From: Silanimonas sp. | GTDB taxonomy: Bacteria > Pseudomonadota > Gammaproteobacteria > Xanthomonadales > Xanthomonadaceae | Assembly (NCBI GenBank): GCA_026005095.1 | Contig: BPKK01000003.1 | Span: 182,787 to 246,786, forward strand | Reading direction: 5' to 3' | Length of the DNA stretch: 64,000 bases | Part shown: positions 63,169-64,000 of the stretch, one piece after another | Numbering within the stretch: the stretch's first letter is position 1 | Layout: each line of letters begins with the position of its first letter | Position numbers and translations under genes: made by a program | The notes under the pieces: generated by a model | Seen by the model: the letters and a program-made list of their open reading frames with translations, nothing else | The model's database searches: none | Told to the model about the DNA's origin: nothing

Positions 63169-64000
63169 TCAGGCGAAAGCGGCGCGGGTCCAGCCCATGA
63201 TCGACTCGATGAACAGCCCCAGCACCAACAGGGCAATGGCGTTCGAGGCGAATACGAAGCGCAGGGCACGGTCGCCATGCACCACGGCACCCTCGCCCTC
63301 CGGCTCATCGAAGAACATCACCTTGATGACGCGCAGGTAGTAGAAGGCGCCCACCACCGCCGCCACCACACCGGCGATGGCCAGCCAGAGCAGGCCGGCC
63401 TCCACGGCAGCGCGCAGTGCGGCCAGCTTGGCCCAGAAACCGACGAAAGGCGGCACACCGGCCAGCGAGGCCATCACCAGCATGACCAGGGTGGCGTGGA
63501 ACGGGCTCTTCTGCCACAGCCCCTTGAAGTCGGCGATGTTCTCGGCCTCGAAACCGCGGCGGGAGAGCAGCACGATGGCACCGAAGGCCGCGGTGGCCAT
63601 GAGCGCATAGGCGATGGCGTAGAACATCGCTGCCGCGTAGACGGTGGGCGTGCCGCCGGCCAGCGCCATGAACAGGAAGCCGACGTGGGAAATCGTCGAG
63701 TACGCCAGCATGCGCTTGAGGTTGGTCTGTGCCAGAGCGATCAGGTTGCCGATCACCAGCGAGAGCAGAGCAAGCCAGGCCAGCATCTGCCCCCACTGCT
63801 CGGCAGTCGGGGCGAGGCCGGCATCGAGCAGGCGATAGGCGAAGCCGAAGGCGGCAATCTTCGGCACCGAGCCGATGAACAGGGTGATGGCCGTGGGTGC
63901 GCCCTGGTACACGTCGGGCACCCACATATGGAACGGCGCGGCGCCAAACTTGAAGGCCACGCCCACCAGCACGAAGACCACGCCGAACAGCAGCAGACTA
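63169..64000 (-). CDS. nuoN: NADH-quinone oxidoreductase subunit N, 3' part (runs off the window)
   Basis: The last 277 residues of a polytopic proton-pumping subunit of respiratory complex I. The conserved segment GVAFKFGAAPFHMWVPDVYQ with the functional Lys lies near the visible start. LAYSTISHVGFLFMAL, VMASLAGVPPFVGFWAKLAA and YYLRVIKVMFFDEP follow, with the protein ending just before the gene-poor stretch. Several hydrophobic helices are evident. It is the last gene of the usual nuoA-N operon; the rest is outside the window. The reading frame continues unbroken to the window edge. Confidence 0.95.
   Translation of the reverse strand, partial: SLLLFGVVFVLVGVAFKFGAAPFHMWVPDVYQGAPTAITLFIGSVPKIAAFGFAYRLLDAGLAPTAEQWGQMLAWLALLSLVIGNLIALAQTNLKRMLAYSTISHVGFLFMALAGGTPTVYAAAMFYAIAYALMATAAFGAIVLLSRRGFEAENIADFKGLWQKSPFHATLVMLVMASLAGVPPFVGFWAKLAALRAAVEAGLLWLAIAGVVAAVVGAFYYLRVIKVMFFDEPEGEGAVVHGDRALRFVFASNAIALLVLGLFIESIMGWTRAAFA

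Overview
The window looks like the chromosome of a high-GC gammaproteobacterium, most likely of the Xanthomonadales/Lysobacterales. This is inferred from gene content and order, not from a search. Supporting points are an initiator tRNA followed by rimP-nusA-infB-rbfA-truB-rpsO-pnp, with nuoN on its upstream side; the cluster pcnB-folK-panB-panC-panD-pgi; dcd and apbC close to metG and rsxAB; a short NAD-type isocitrate dehydrogenase; large TonB-dependent receptors; and MSHA-type pilus genes. Nearly all of the DNA is coding. I see no insertion sequence, prophage, CRISPR array or secretion island.

Layout: 1-1646 is part of an MSHA/type IV pilus-like operon (mshI, a PilN-like gene, the start of mshJ). 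1762-4860 holds a pirin group and rimO. 4953-7863 holds a dienelactone hydrolase-like gene, a HIT gene, dcd and apbC. A TonB-dependent receptor with a broken signal-peptide junction follows (8032-11165). Next come metG, rsxA and rsxB, and then the reverse-strand block TraB/GumN, DUF1684, mutL, amidase, tsaE and nnr. queG faces a frameshifted pgi. The pan/folK/pcnB operon, tRNA-Glu, fdxA, a BamC-like gene, dapA, gcvR, phoH, thiD, a frameshifted DUF1275 gene, isocitrate dehydrogenase, an AhpD-like gene, grxC and a BepA-like protease lead into the phosphate section.

The phosphate section (37958-48409) is the most coherent functional theme. phoB and phoR, preceded by a Pho-box-like repeat, run into ppk1 and ppx. 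Facing them is a TonB-dependent receptor coupled to a PhoD-type phosphatase gene that has lost its catalytic middle. Divergent from the receptor is a two-gene operon, a family-4 glycosyltransferase and a PAP2 phosphatase. It is preceded by three GTCAT repeats at exact 11-bp spacing, a PhoB-binding signature. I infer a phosphate-starvation unit combining uptake, polyphosphate turnover and probable membrane-lipid remodelling.

The right end holds a GNAT gene, a DUF885 peptidase, rlmJ, a dual-receiver diguanylate cyclase, the pnp-to-rimP operon read from the reverse strand, its initiator tRNA, a roughly 750-base stretch with no convincing gene, and the 3' part of nuoN.

Three otherwise conserved genes (the first receptor, pgi, DUF1275) each need one single-base correction to read through. 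This raises either recent gene decay or assembly error. A 15-base G run lies between grxC and the BepA-like gene.
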